Part shown: one piece after another, positions 9,562 to 16,640 of the stretch | How positions within the stretch are numbered: the stretch's first letter is position 1 | How the letters are laid out: each line of letters begins with the position of its first letter | From: Aceticella autotrophica | GTDB taxonomy: Bacteria > Bacillota > Thermoanaerobacteria > Thermoanaerobacterales > Thermoanaerobacteraceae | Reading direction: 5' to 3' | Assembly: GCF_017357865.1 (NCBI RefSeq) | Contig: NZ_CP060096.1 | Span: 558,001 to 622,000, forward strand | DNA: 64,000 bases | Notes under the pieces: model-generated | What the model was told of the DNA's origin: nothing | Database searches by the model: none | The model's input: the letters and a program-made list of their open reading frames with translations, nothing else | Program-made: the position numbers and the translations under genes

Positions 9562-11470
9562 GAGTCCACTCGGAATCATCAATCATAAATTAACAAATAT
9601 GTTATTGAAAGCCATATAATTTACAAAAAAAATACTCCTAAACACACACGAAATAAGCACTTAAGAGGTATTTTTTATGGTATAATATAAATAATATAAA
9701 AAAAATGTGGTGATAAAAATGATAGGAAAAGCAGATAGACAAATGTCATTTTCAGATTATTGGTTACTTGGGAAAATTTCTGAAGTAAGTTATTATCATA
9801 GACTAAGAACATGGGTATTTAATAATCTTAATGAAGAAATGTTTCAGCCACTTTTCTCATACTATGGCAGAGAATCCATATCCCCAGTATATACATTTAC
9901 AGCGATGCTGATACAATTTGAAAAAGGATATTCTGATCGTGAAATGGAAGAAGAATCACGATTCGATGATAGAATTAAATATGCATTAACCGCACCACGG
10001 GATTTTGATGGAATAGATGCAGTAACATTATGTGATCATAGAAAAAGACTGTTTAACAGTGAAATAGGAAAAGAAATATTTATTAAAACAATTAGTCAGG
10101 CAAAAGAAGTAGGACTGTTTAATAAAGACAACTTACATATAATAGATTCATTCATGATTTGGGGCTCTTGTGCCAGACAAGATACTTACACTATGATATA
10201 CCAAGGGATAAAGATGGTTCTCCGTTTCATGAAGTTTTACGAAATGGAAGATGCATCAAAAAAAATACTGAAAAGAACAGATTATGAAGAAAATATCAAA
10301 AAACCCAAAATAGCATGGGAAAATGAAAAAGAAAAAGCAAAATTACTCGAAGAACTTGTTAAAGATGCACTATCACTCGTAGAAAATATAAAAACAAAAA
10401 AAGATATAAAAGATGATTTAAAAAAAGCAATTGAATTATTAGAAAGAATAGCATTACAAGATGTTGAAATAACAAACGATGGGCATGTAAAAATGATAAA
10501 AGGAACAGCGAAAGACAGAATAATATCAGTAGTAGATGACGAAATGCGCCATGGGAGAAAGACCTCATCGAAATTATCAGATGGATACAAAGCTGAAATT
10601 ATAACAGGAGGAGAAAAAGGCTCAGTAGTAGTAGGAATAGAAGTCGATGGAGCAAATATAGCAGATGGTGAACATATGAGTGATCTTATAGAACAAAGCC
10701 GAAGAAACGGCGTTGATATAGATAAACTGTATGGAGATTGTGCATATAGTGACTTTGAAGAAATAGAAAAAAGGAAAGAAGAAGGAACAGATTTTTGCAT
10801 TAGAGTACCGGAAGCAACAAATCCAAGTGGAGGATTTTCAAAAGAAGAATTCAAAATTGATTTAGAAAAAGGAACAGTAGAATGTCCCAACGGACACATA
10901 AAACAATTTGATACTGAAAAAACGCAAAAACATGAGCAAGTTACAGTAAAATTTAGAGCAGAAGAATGTAATGATTGTCCGCTAAAAGACCAATGTACAA
11001 AATCAAAAAAAGGGAGAACAATAAATATACATCCATATGAAAAAGAGATACAAGAACAAAGAGAATATCAAAAAACAGATGAATTTAAAGAAGACTATGC
11101 AAAAAGACCGAATGTAGAAAGAAACATATCAGAACTTACCAGGCATGGCGGACGTAAAGGAAGGTATAGAGGGAAATTAAAAATAAGATGGCAAATGATA
11201 ATGGTAGCAATAAACAATAATATCAAAGTAATAATGAAACATATTTCTAAAATTTGTAATAGACAAATTAAGAAGGGAGAAGTCTGCCCAAAAACGGCTT
11301 AAAGAATGGTTAATGAGATTAAAAATAGCAATAACAGATCAATAAAGCAGAACATACATATTAAAATCAATAACAAAGTCATATATATTTAGTTAAATAG
11401 AGATTATTCTGATAATTTTTGTGATGATAAAAATTTTTAACCTGTAGATAAGCTCTTTCCGAGTGGACTC
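9562..11470 (+). mobile_element. IS1182-family insertion sequence, 1909 bp
   Basis: The ends are perfect 14-bp inverted repeats: GAGTCCACTCGGAA at 9562-9575 and TTCCGAGTGGACTC at 11457-11470, flanked by a 4-bp CTAG duplication. Because the right flank continues with GAGT, the visual palindrome extends to 18 bp, but the reading frame of the protease shows that CTAG is target. One transposase gene fills the element. Perfect ends and an undamaged transposase argue for a recent insertion. A TATAAT-like box at about 9681 could serve the transposase. Confidence 0.92.
9719..11302 (+). CDS. IS1182-family DDE transposase
   Basis: Catalyses cut-and-paste movement of the surrounding element. N-terminal domain (about 1-125) matches the DUF772-type region found in IS1182/IS5-like transposases (MSFSDYWLLGK...FDGIDAVTLCDHR). 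Acidic residues of the RNase-H fold appear in VVDDEMRHGRKTS (near 275), LYGDCAYSD (near 341) and NVERNISELTRHGGRK (near 470); the last includes the late Glu. A Cys-rich insert (CNDCPLKDQC) precedes it, as in the family. Length, 527 aa, is complete. ATG 9719 is preferred over GTG 9707 because GTGGTG then serves as ribosome site. Confidence 0.93.
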   Translation: MIGKADRQMSFSDYWLLGKISEVSYYHRLRTWVFNNLNEEMFQPLFSYYGRESISPVYTFTAMLIQFEKGYSDREMEEESRFDDRIKYALTAPRDFDGIDAVTLCDHRKRLFNSEIGKEIFIKTISQAKEVGLFNKDNLHIIDSFMIWGSCARQDTYTMIYQGIKMVLRFMKFYEMEDASKKILKRTDYEENIKKPKIAWENEKEKAKLLEELVKDALSLVENIKTKKDIKDDLKKAIELLERIALQDVEITNDGHVKMIKGTAKDRIISVVDDEMRHGRKTSSKLSDGYKAEIITGGEKGSVVVGIEVDGANIADGEHMSDLIEQSRRNGVDIDKLYGDCAYSDFEEIEKRKEEGTDFCIRVPEATNPSGGFSKEEFKIDLEKGTVECPNGHIKQFDTEKTQKHEQVTVKFRAEECNDCPLKDQCTKSKKGRTINIHPYEKEIQEQREYQKTDEFKEDYAKRPNVERNISELTRHGGRKGRYRGKLKIRWQMIMVAINNNIKVIMKHISKICNRQIKKGEVCPKTA

Positions 11471-11474
11471 CTAG
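11471..11474. repeat. Target-site duplication, right copy
   Basis: CTAG immediately after the right inverted repeat, matching 9558-9561. Confidence 0.85.
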
Positions 11475-12106
11475 GAGTAAATTCAGCCGGGACTAGTGAA
11501 GGGGTAGTAGGTTTCTCCATACCCATAAATCAAGTATTACCACTTGTGGAGAATTGGGCAAAAAATCCATCAAAGCCTCAAACAAATGAATATGCCGTTG
11601 ATTCTACAGGACAACTTAATAATGGTCAATCTATTAAAGAAGAAGCCGAAGCTTTAGTTCAGTATTATTATCAATGCATCAATTTGCGGGACTATGTTAC
11701 TGCATATTCACTTTTAGGCAGTGATTCGCAAAGCAGAACAAGATATCAAGATTTTCGAAATGGCTATCTTAGAACAGAATATGTTAATATTCAAAACATT
11801 ATATCTAATTACAAAGATAATAATCATATAGAAGTTACTATAACAATAAAAGCTCAGGAACTCACTGATCAAGATACTATTGTGACAAGTCTTTATATGT
11901 GTACATACGATATAGGTTATGAAAATGACCAATTGAAAATCTTAAGTGGTAAATTTTCCAAAATTTAAAAAGCGGTATATTTATATGAAAGACTTGATAA
12001 TAGCAAATGAATATTAAAAAGGGGCTTTGCCTTATGAGATTAGAACTGGAAATGGTTTGGCAATAAATTAAAAGGCAAATATGATTTTGTGTTTTTATAT
12101 GGCAAT

Positions 12107-12365
12107 GGGATTTTGGATAGGATGATGTGGGAAGCTGGACATCAATAGAGAGATTGTACGAAAAGACGACAATGGTAATGTCGTAAGCGTAGATACGAAG
12201 AAATGCATCATATCAGGAAATGATAAGCTAATCGCAATGCTCGGCATAGAAGATATCATAATCGTAGAAACAGAGGATGCACTTTTAATATGCTCAAAGG
12301 ATAAAGCACAGAACGTGAAAGAAGTGTTGCAGAAGCTTAAAAAGAAAAAGGCGGAGTATTTATGA
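12107..12365 (+). pseudogene. manC: Second, decayed manC 3'-end remnant
   Basis: The translated segments match the C-terminal 90 residues of the manC remnant at 6463-6742: GDFG-stop-DDVGSWTSIERL, then after a deletion and shift KDDNGNVVSVDTKKCII and onward to VKEVLQKLKKKKAEYL and TGA. The Trp codon of the GDFGWDD motif is now TAG (12118-12120), and about 12 bases are missing near 12160. Bases 11969-12106, between the protease end and this remnant, show no recognisable gene. The remnant is a diverged paralogue or a product of recombination, not a simple recent duplication. Confidence 0.82.
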
Positions 12366-12619
12366 TATATTAACCTGAAGGTTACATATCAAGCCATGAA
12401 AGAGAGAACATAAAAGATAATAAAGGGAACGGTGAATTTGGGAAAAGAGATGGAAGATAAGGGATCTAATTTACGGTTTTATAGTAGAACCGTGAAGATT
12501 CTATTCTTAAATACCTTATCTGTAGGCAATATAATTCTAAGACCAAATAAGCAATTTAATAGCAGTCTTATTTAAAAGATATTGTGAATAGTTTAAGATA
12601 TAGAAAAGTGATTAAAATA
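12366..12619. other. Gene-free stretch before the TAC operon
   Basis: AT-rich, stop-filled sequence. A weak inverted repeat (ACGGTTTTATAGTAGAACCGT, near 12473-12493) may be a terminator-like hairpin. No other feature is supported. Confidence 0.4.
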
Positions 12620-12684
12620 ACTTATAAGTAATATTTCTTATAAAAATAGTTGCCTTTATTACTTATAAGTAATATACTATAAGT
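12620..12684. promoter_or_regulatory. TAC operon promoter with repeated palindromic operators
   Basis: ACTTATAAGTAATAT occurs identically at 12620-12634 and 12661-12675; ACTTATAAGT is a perfect palindrome. A third near-copy, ACTATAAGT, is at 12676-12684 and a partial TCTTATAA at 12636-12643. They overlap a sigma-A-type promoter, TTGCCT 12650-12655, 17-bp gap, TATACT 12673-12678. Repeated palindromes across the promoter fit autorepression by the XRE antitoxin encoded downstream; that role is inferred from how such operons usually work. Confidence 0.72.
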
Positions 12685-12697
12685 AAGGAGACAAAGA

Positions 12698-13117
12698 ATG
12701 AAGGTTTTGTATAATATATTATATCCAGAGCAATTTTGTAGTATTAAAATTTATATACATCCTAAATTTGAAGAAGAACTAAGGAGTATTTTGGAATATG
12801 GTGGATATAAAGAAAAGTTTATAAGAATGTATAGGCAAAGACTTAAATTTTTAGAAGAGTATCAAAATCAATGTTATAAGAAAAGAGATTGGTTTGAAAT
12901 CTTAAAGAAAACTGATGGATTGTATTCAATGAAGTTTAAGGGATCGAAAAATATAAGAATAATTTTTAAGTTTGCTGGATATAACAAACAAAATATTGCA
13001 TTATTGTTATGTACATTTGAAGAAAAAAATTCAAAAAATAATAGTAAAAGTAGTTATAAAGAGGCAATCTATATTGCAGAAGAAAGATTATATGAAATAA
13101 AAGAGCTTCTTGATTAA
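12698..13117 (+). CDS. higB: HigB/RelE-superfamily toxin (Gp49-like)
   Basis: Predicted ribosome-dependent mRNA interferase, first gene of a toxin-antitoxin-chaperone operon. At 139 aa it fits the phage-derived Gp49-like (HigB) branch of the RelE superfamily: FEEELRSILEYGGYKEKF, then a central GLYSMKFKGSKNIRIIFKF strand pair and IALLLCTFEEKNSK, with a basic helical C-terminus. Catalytic residues in this branch are poorly conserved, so activity is inferred. AAGGAG at 12685-12690 precedes ATG 12698. Toxin-before-antitoxin order is typical of higBA, and 34 bases separate it from the antitoxin. Confidence 0.82.
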   Translation: MKVLYNILYPEQFCSIKIYIHPKFEEELRSILEYGGYKEKFIRMYRQRLKFLEEYQNQCYKKRDWFEILKKTDGLYSMKFKGSKNIRIIFKFAGYNKQNIALLLCTFEEKNSKNNSKSSYKEAIYIAEERLYEIKELLD

Positions 13118-13151
13118 CTTTTTGTAACATAATTAAAAGGAGGGGTTCTAT

Positions 13152-13541
13152 ATGGATAATAAATTAAAACTAAGAGATGCATGGAAGTTAATTGATGATT
13201 TAGCTGATGAATCGACAAAAGAAAAGTTTGAATTAGATGATATATTATATGAGATTTCTATGAAGATATATGAATTTAGGATTAAAAATGATTTGACACA
13301 AAAACAGCTTGCTGAGAAATTGGAAATTAAGCAATCAATGGTATCAAAACTTGAAAGTGGTCAATATAATCCAACCATTGAACAACTGTGGAAAATTTCA
13401 AAAAAGTTAGGATGGAATTTTGAGATAATATTTGGGGAAGGGAATAGCAAAGCTAAAATCTGGGATACAGTTGACTTTGAAGAAAACCTAAATGATGAAA
13501 CAGATAAGAAATTAGAGACTAAATTGGCGGTGGGGTCATGA
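13152..13541 (+). CDS. higA: HigA-like XRE antitoxin with C-terminal extension
   Basis: DNA-binding antitoxin, 129 aa. Residues about 40-95 form an XRE helix-turn-helix: LTQKQLAEKLEIKQSMVSKLE then GQYNPTIEQLWKISKKLG. The N-terminal 35 residues probably contact the toxin. After the HTH comes a tail of about 35 residues with hydrophobic KIWDTVDF and then charged residues. In known TAC systems such a tail is the chaperone-addiction segment that a SecB-like protein must bind to keep the antitoxin stable. Ribosome site AAAAGGAGGGG. Its TGA overlaps the next gene's ATG (ATGA), so translation is coupled. Confidence 0.86.
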   Translation: MDNKLKLRDAWKLIDDLADESTKEKFELDDILYEISMKIYEFRIKNDLTQKQLAEKLEIKQSMVSKLESGQYNPTIEQLWKISKKLGWNFEIIFGEGNSKAKIWDTVDFEENLNDETDKKLETKLAVGS

Positions 13542-14008
13542 TTAATGCAAATAGGGTGTTAGCAGATTTTCAGTTTGTTGGAAATAGGGTATCTGATTTT
13601 AAGATTGAGACGAGGGATATAAGAACAAATGAGTTTAAAGTACACGTTACTTATGATTTTTATTATAATATAAAAGAAGTTAAAGAATTTGAAGATAAAT
13701 ATATAGGATATATTGAATTTATAACTGTGATAAAGGCAAAAGTTAAGAATTCAATTTTGTTTAAAATTAATTTAACTATGGAAGGTGCATTTATTGGAAA
13801 TACTCAAAAGTTAAAACAAGAGGATTTTCTTAGTATGCTGGAGCTAAATGGCTTAACGACACTTTCTCAGTTATCGCGGGCATATATTTTAACTGTTACA
13901 TCTCTTTCTGGAATAAATCCGCCAGTAAAATTGCCTATGATAAATATTTTTAAATTAATGCAGGAGAAAAAGAATAATGAAGTAAACAAAAATAAACAGC
14001 AGGAGTAG
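13538..14008 (+). CDS. SecB-like chaperone of a TAC system
   Basis: At 156 aa this protein has the SecB size and strand pattern. The best marker is near residues 104-140: NGLTTLSQLSRAYILTVTSL followed by GINPPVKLPMINIFKL, matching the conserved SecB end, which has an Arg-containing helix, a proline pair and then an LPPINF-like strand. It lies in one operon with higBA and overlaps higA by 4 bases, the arrangement of the M. tuberculosis HigB1-HigA1-SecB(TA) system. Gram-positives generally lack general SecB, so a dedicated antitoxin chaperone is the likely role. The C-terminus lies against an inverted-repeat remnant (14004-14171) that supplies the stop codon, so a few native residues may be lost. 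Confidence 0.75.
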   Translation: MINANRVLADFQFVGNRVSDFKIETRDIRTNEFKVHVTYDFYYNIKEVKEFEDKYIGYIEFITVIKAKVKNSILFKINLTMEGAFIGNTQKLKQEDFLSMLELNGLTTLSQLSRAYILTVTSLSGINPPVKLPMINIFKLMQEKKNNEVNKNKQQE

Positions 14009-14171
14009 CCCACATTCTTGTCTTCCCTGTCCATAATCTTATTGTACTTGTTGCCGAAATTACCTTTTATCTTATTCATTATTACCGATATATTGAATTC
14101 CTCTCCAGGCTGAATTATTGCATGGAAATGGTATAGCATGATTACAAACGCAACATTAAGGGTGGGCTACT
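14004..14171 (-). mobile_element. Remnant of a REP-associated (Y1) transposase, bounded by 10-bp inverted repeats
   Basis: AGTAGCCCAC at 14004-14013 and GTGGGCTACT at 14162-14171 are inverted repeats. The minus strand between them reads FVIMLYHFHAIIQPGEEFNI then SVIMNKIKGNFGNKYNKIM, which is the core of the Y1_Tnp/RAYT family (normally MPNHFHAI, the HUH motif, here LYHFH). Only about 45 residues remain, with no start and no catalytic Tyr visible, so the piece is dead. Confidence 0.62.
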
Positions 14172-14474
14172 TATTCTTAATCCAGCCGACATTACTAAAA
14201 GACAAAGCTTAGCCTGGTTATGTAAAGAATGTCACCACTGTTTTTATTTTTGCAGTGATATTGCGAAATATTTTAACATTTATGTTGGTTTTAGTTCAAA
14301 TATTATTTATTAAATGAACTAATAGGCTTTTCAGGATTGACAAAAAAGAGAAGGATAGCGAAAAGATAAGAATAAAGAGTATAAAGATCAATAAATATTA
14401 TAATATAAGTGGACAGGGAGTTGTTCTTTGTCTGCTTTTATTTATAAAAATGCATTTAAAAGGAGAGGAATATC
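14172..14474. other. Intergenic sequence with unidentified coding-like traces
   Basis: A short open stretch (about 14150-14312) carries a CKECHHCFYFC pattern resembling a Cys-His cluster but has no start or ribosome site. A TATAAT box near 14399 could be the old promoter of the truncated yfiH gene. Nothing else is supported. Confidence 0.3.
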
Positions 14475-14612
14475 TTGAATATAGGTTTTAAAAGGAATGA
14501 ATCAAAAGGAGCAGTTTTTTATACAATACCTTCCTTTGAAGAAACAGGGCTTACTAAACATCTTTTTACCAAAAGTTTAGCAGAAAGCCTCGCCACTTGT
14601 GGCGGGGAGTAG
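14475..14612 (+). pseudogene. Truncated yfiH/pgeF (peptidoglycan editing factor) N-terminus
   Basis: A good ribosome site AGGAGAGG precedes TTG 14475. The protein starts NIGFKRNESKGAVFYTIPSF then EETGLTKHLFTK, the usual N-terminus of the laccase-domain YfiH/PgeF family (about 250-270 aa). Homology ends near 14573 and the frame runs into the left hairpin of the TnpB element, stopping at 14610-14612. No later part of yfiH follows the element, so this is more than a simple insertion; the rest was deleted. Confidence 0.62.
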
Positions 14613-14700
14613 CTTTTGCAACTGAAATATTCCTGCCGACAATTGTCTTTTTAAGGCTGTAATAGTATAATAAAGATAAAAGATGAAATGAGGTGGTAAT

Positions 14701-16152
14701 ATGACAAGGTCTACTACACCATCATTTATACTAACATTGAGATTAAACACACAAAAATATCAAGAAGATATTCTTAATAAAAGATTTAATATCGGAAGAA
14801 TGATATATAATGCTTGTCTTAGAGAAACATATAAAAACTATAGACTCATGAAAGAAAGTAAAGCGTACATAAAAACATGCAAAATGCCGAAAGGTGAAGA
14901 ACGTAACAACAGATTTGCAGAACTAAGAGAAAAATACAATCTAACCATAACATATATAGATGATTATGTATCACCGATGCAAAAGAAATTCAAGAAAAAT
15001 ATAGACAGTCATACAGCACAGAAATTAGCAGAAAGAGCATTAGATGCTGTAAATAAATTAATCTATGGTAAAGCTAAGAAAATTCATTTCAAGAAATATG
15101 GCGAAGAAATATCGCTGGAAAGTAAAACAAATAAATCAGGAATCAAATACAGAGACGGATACATAAAGTGGAATGATTTAGAAATACCTGTAACAATAAA
15201 ACCAAACGATAAGTATGCACAGCTGGCAAGCCAAAGCAGAGTCAAATATTGCAGGATATTCCGTCAATATGTAAAAAACAGATACAAATATTATGTACAA
15301 CTTATATTAGAAGGAATACCGCCGTTAAAAGAAAGAAAAATAGGAAAGGGTGATGTGGGATTAGATTCAGGAACACAAACCGAAAGCATAGTATCGGATA
15401 ATGAGGTTAAACTTGTTGAACTTGCACCCGAAATAGATTCTATAGACAGAGAAATAATCCGACTGCAAAGGAAACTGGAAAGAAGTAGACGTATGAATAA
15501 TCCCGAAAACTATAACTCCGATGGTACAGTAAAAAAAGGGACAAAAGGAAAGTGGAAAAAAAGCAAAAACTATATTAAAAATCAAAACAAACTAAAAGAC
15601 AGATACCGAAAAAGAGTAGCAGTAAAGAGGCAAAGCCTTGAGAGATTAGCAAACTATATAATATCACTGGGAAATAAAATCAAGGTTGAAGATATGAACT
15701 ACGATGCACTTTCAAAAAGAGCAAAAGAAACAACAAAAAACAGAAAAACAAAAAGGTTTAACAAGAAAAGGAGATTTGGCAAATCCATCGGAACAAAATC
15801 ACCGGGAATGCTTCTTAATATAACAGACCGAAAACTCCACTACTTTGGTGAAGAACTAATAAAGGTAGACAAAACAAAAGTCAAAGCAAGCCAATACAAT
15901 CATATAACCGATACTTATGATAAAAAAGACCTTTCAGACAGATGGAACTGCTTTAACTATAACGGCAAAGAAATAAAAGTACAGCGTGATTTATACTCAG
16001 CTTATCTTTTGCAAAACACTGAAGATAACAAAATAGACAGAAGTAAATGCATTGAAAAATTTGATAATTTTTTAAAACTTCATGATAAAGAAATAGAAAG
16101 ATTAAAAAAATTAAAAGAGACAAAACAGTTGTTAGGCAGTATGGGAGTATAG
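14701..16152 (+). CDS. tnpB: TnpB-family RNA-guided nuclease, variant without a zinc finger
   Basis: 483 aa. An N-terminal OrfB-type helical region leads into a split RuvC domain: Asp222 in VGLDSGT, Glu330 in IKVEDMNYDAL, Asp430 in VQRDLYSAYLL. These match the D-E-D triad of TnpB, so the nuclease may be active. The two CxxC pairs normally between motifs II and III are gone: the places read ASQYNHI and WNCFNYNG, leaving one Cys. A Lys/Arg-rich insert (about 260-310) enlarges it. In characterised relatives TnpB cuts DNA next to a short target motif using an RNA from the element's right end; guide use here is inferred. Ribosome site GAGGTGG. Confidence 0.85.
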   Translation: MTRSTTPSFILTLRLNTQKYQEDILNKRFNIGRMIYNACLRETYKNYRLMKESKAYIKTCKMPKGEERNNRFAELREKYNLTITYIDDYVSPMQKKFKKNIDSHTAQKLAERALDAVNKLIYGKAKKIHFKKYGEEISLESKTNKSGIKYRDGYIKWNDLEIPVTIKPNDKYAQLASQSRVKYCRIFRQYVKNRYKYYVQLILEGIPPLKERKIGKGDVGLDSGTQTESIVSDNEVKLVELAPEIDSIDREIIRLQRKLERSRRMNNPENYNSDGTVKKGTKGKWKKSKNYIKNQNKLKDRYRKRVAVKRQSLERLANYIISLGNKIKVEDMNYDALSKRAKETTKNRKTKRFNKKRRFGKSIGTKSPGMLLNITDRKLHYFGEELIKVDKTKVKASQYNHITDTYDKKDLSDRWNCFNYNGKEIKVQRDLYSAYLLQNTEDNKIDRSKCIEKFDNFLKLHDKEIERLKKLKETKQLLGSMGV

Positions 16153-16353
16153 AAAAAAATAAGGGAATTAGAGTCATTGCCCTATGCTATTGCTAATATC
16201 TCGTAAGAGGTATAGATAGTAAAGTCTGTTGAAACAGGTTAGTGCTTGTATGTTGTAGAAGATGCAATATGCAGATTAATTGTACAACGCATCTTGAGAG
16301 TACAAGAGAAACCTTCAAGTAAACAGAACCCTCGTCACTTGTGGCGGGGAGTA
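16153..16353 (+). ncRNA. Predicted omega (right-end) RNA of the TnpB element
   Basis: The 200 bases after tnpB are non-coding and rich in inverted segments (for example TGTTGTAGAAGATGC/GCATCT near 16249-16295) and end in the hairpin at the element boundary. In TnpB systems the guide scaffold is made from this region and the guide is the 15-20 bases just past the boundary, here starting near 16354. The assignment is by position only. Confidence 0.4.
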
Positions 16354-16640
16354 TGTCAGTTTTAATTAACTACAATTCATGCTATAGATATTGTATATTT
16401 TTTGCATAATATATTTTGAAGCAGGCTGTGCATTTTGACATTATAGAAAAAAATAAAAAGAATCTTCTTACAGAAGATGAAATTGTCTCGATTCTTAATA
16501 TTAAGCATGAAAATGTAACATAGTTGCGATTAAAAAAATATATCCGATTCGAGAGAAAGAAGAAAGCCATATCTTTTAGGATTATAGATGAATAAGACGG
16601 ATTTTGTTTAAATACAAATAAATCATAGGGGTTGTGAATT
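16354..16640. other. Gene-free stretch with a short coding-like remnant
   Basis: Between the TnpB element and the next gene, 16417-16521 encodes a hydrophilic fragment (HFDIIEKNKKNLLTEDEIVS) ending in TAG. It looks like the C-terminus of a lost gene but matches no family I recognise. The remainder shows only AT-rich spacer. Confidence 0.35.

Larger units (their letters stand above)
8883..11968 (+). pseudogene. HtrA-like trypsin-fold serine protease gene, split by an IS element
   Basis: Segments 8883-9561 and 11475-11968 join in frame across the insertion to give about 390 residues. The first part has an N-terminal membrane anchor (residues 15-36), then a trypsin-like domain with catalytic His in ITNAHVV, Asp in DIDIAL and Ser in HGSSGGPL. 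The second part completes the domain (GVVGFSIPINQVLPLV) and adds a C-terminal NTF2-like region of about 120 residues. No PDZ domain is seen. With one CTAG removed the junction reads GEV-LGV-NSAG, so the insertion is the only lesion. The 5' fragment can still make a protein that lacks the end of the domain. Confidence 0.88.
14587..16353 (+). mobile_element. IS200/IS605-type element carrying only tnpB (IS1341-like)
   Basis: A hairpin-forming sequence with shared CACTTGTGGCGGGGAGTA occurs at both ends in the same orientation: 14587-14611 (CCTCGCCAC/GTGGCGGGG arms) and 16329-16353. Subterminal palindromes in the same orientation are typical of this superfamily, which has no terminal inverted repeats. 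No tnpA is present, so movement would need a helper. The left boundary is approximate because the exact cleavage site cannot be read. Confidence 0.68.

Noticed and set aside
10282-10899. 205-codon minus-strand frame inside the transposase
   Set aside because: It is a mirror of an A-rich coding strand (Ser/Phe/Leu-rich), with no ribosome site; the plus-strand transposase explains it.
9558-11474. 18-bp terminal inverted repeats for the IS (CTAGGAGT... version)
   Set aside because: The outer CTAG belongs to the target; only a 4-bp duplication with 14-bp ends restores the protease reading frame.
12620-12675. CRISPR repeats
   Set aside because: Only two or three short palindromic copies with unequal spacing; they overlap a promoter and fit operators better. 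No CRISPR array or cas gene was seen anywhere in the window.
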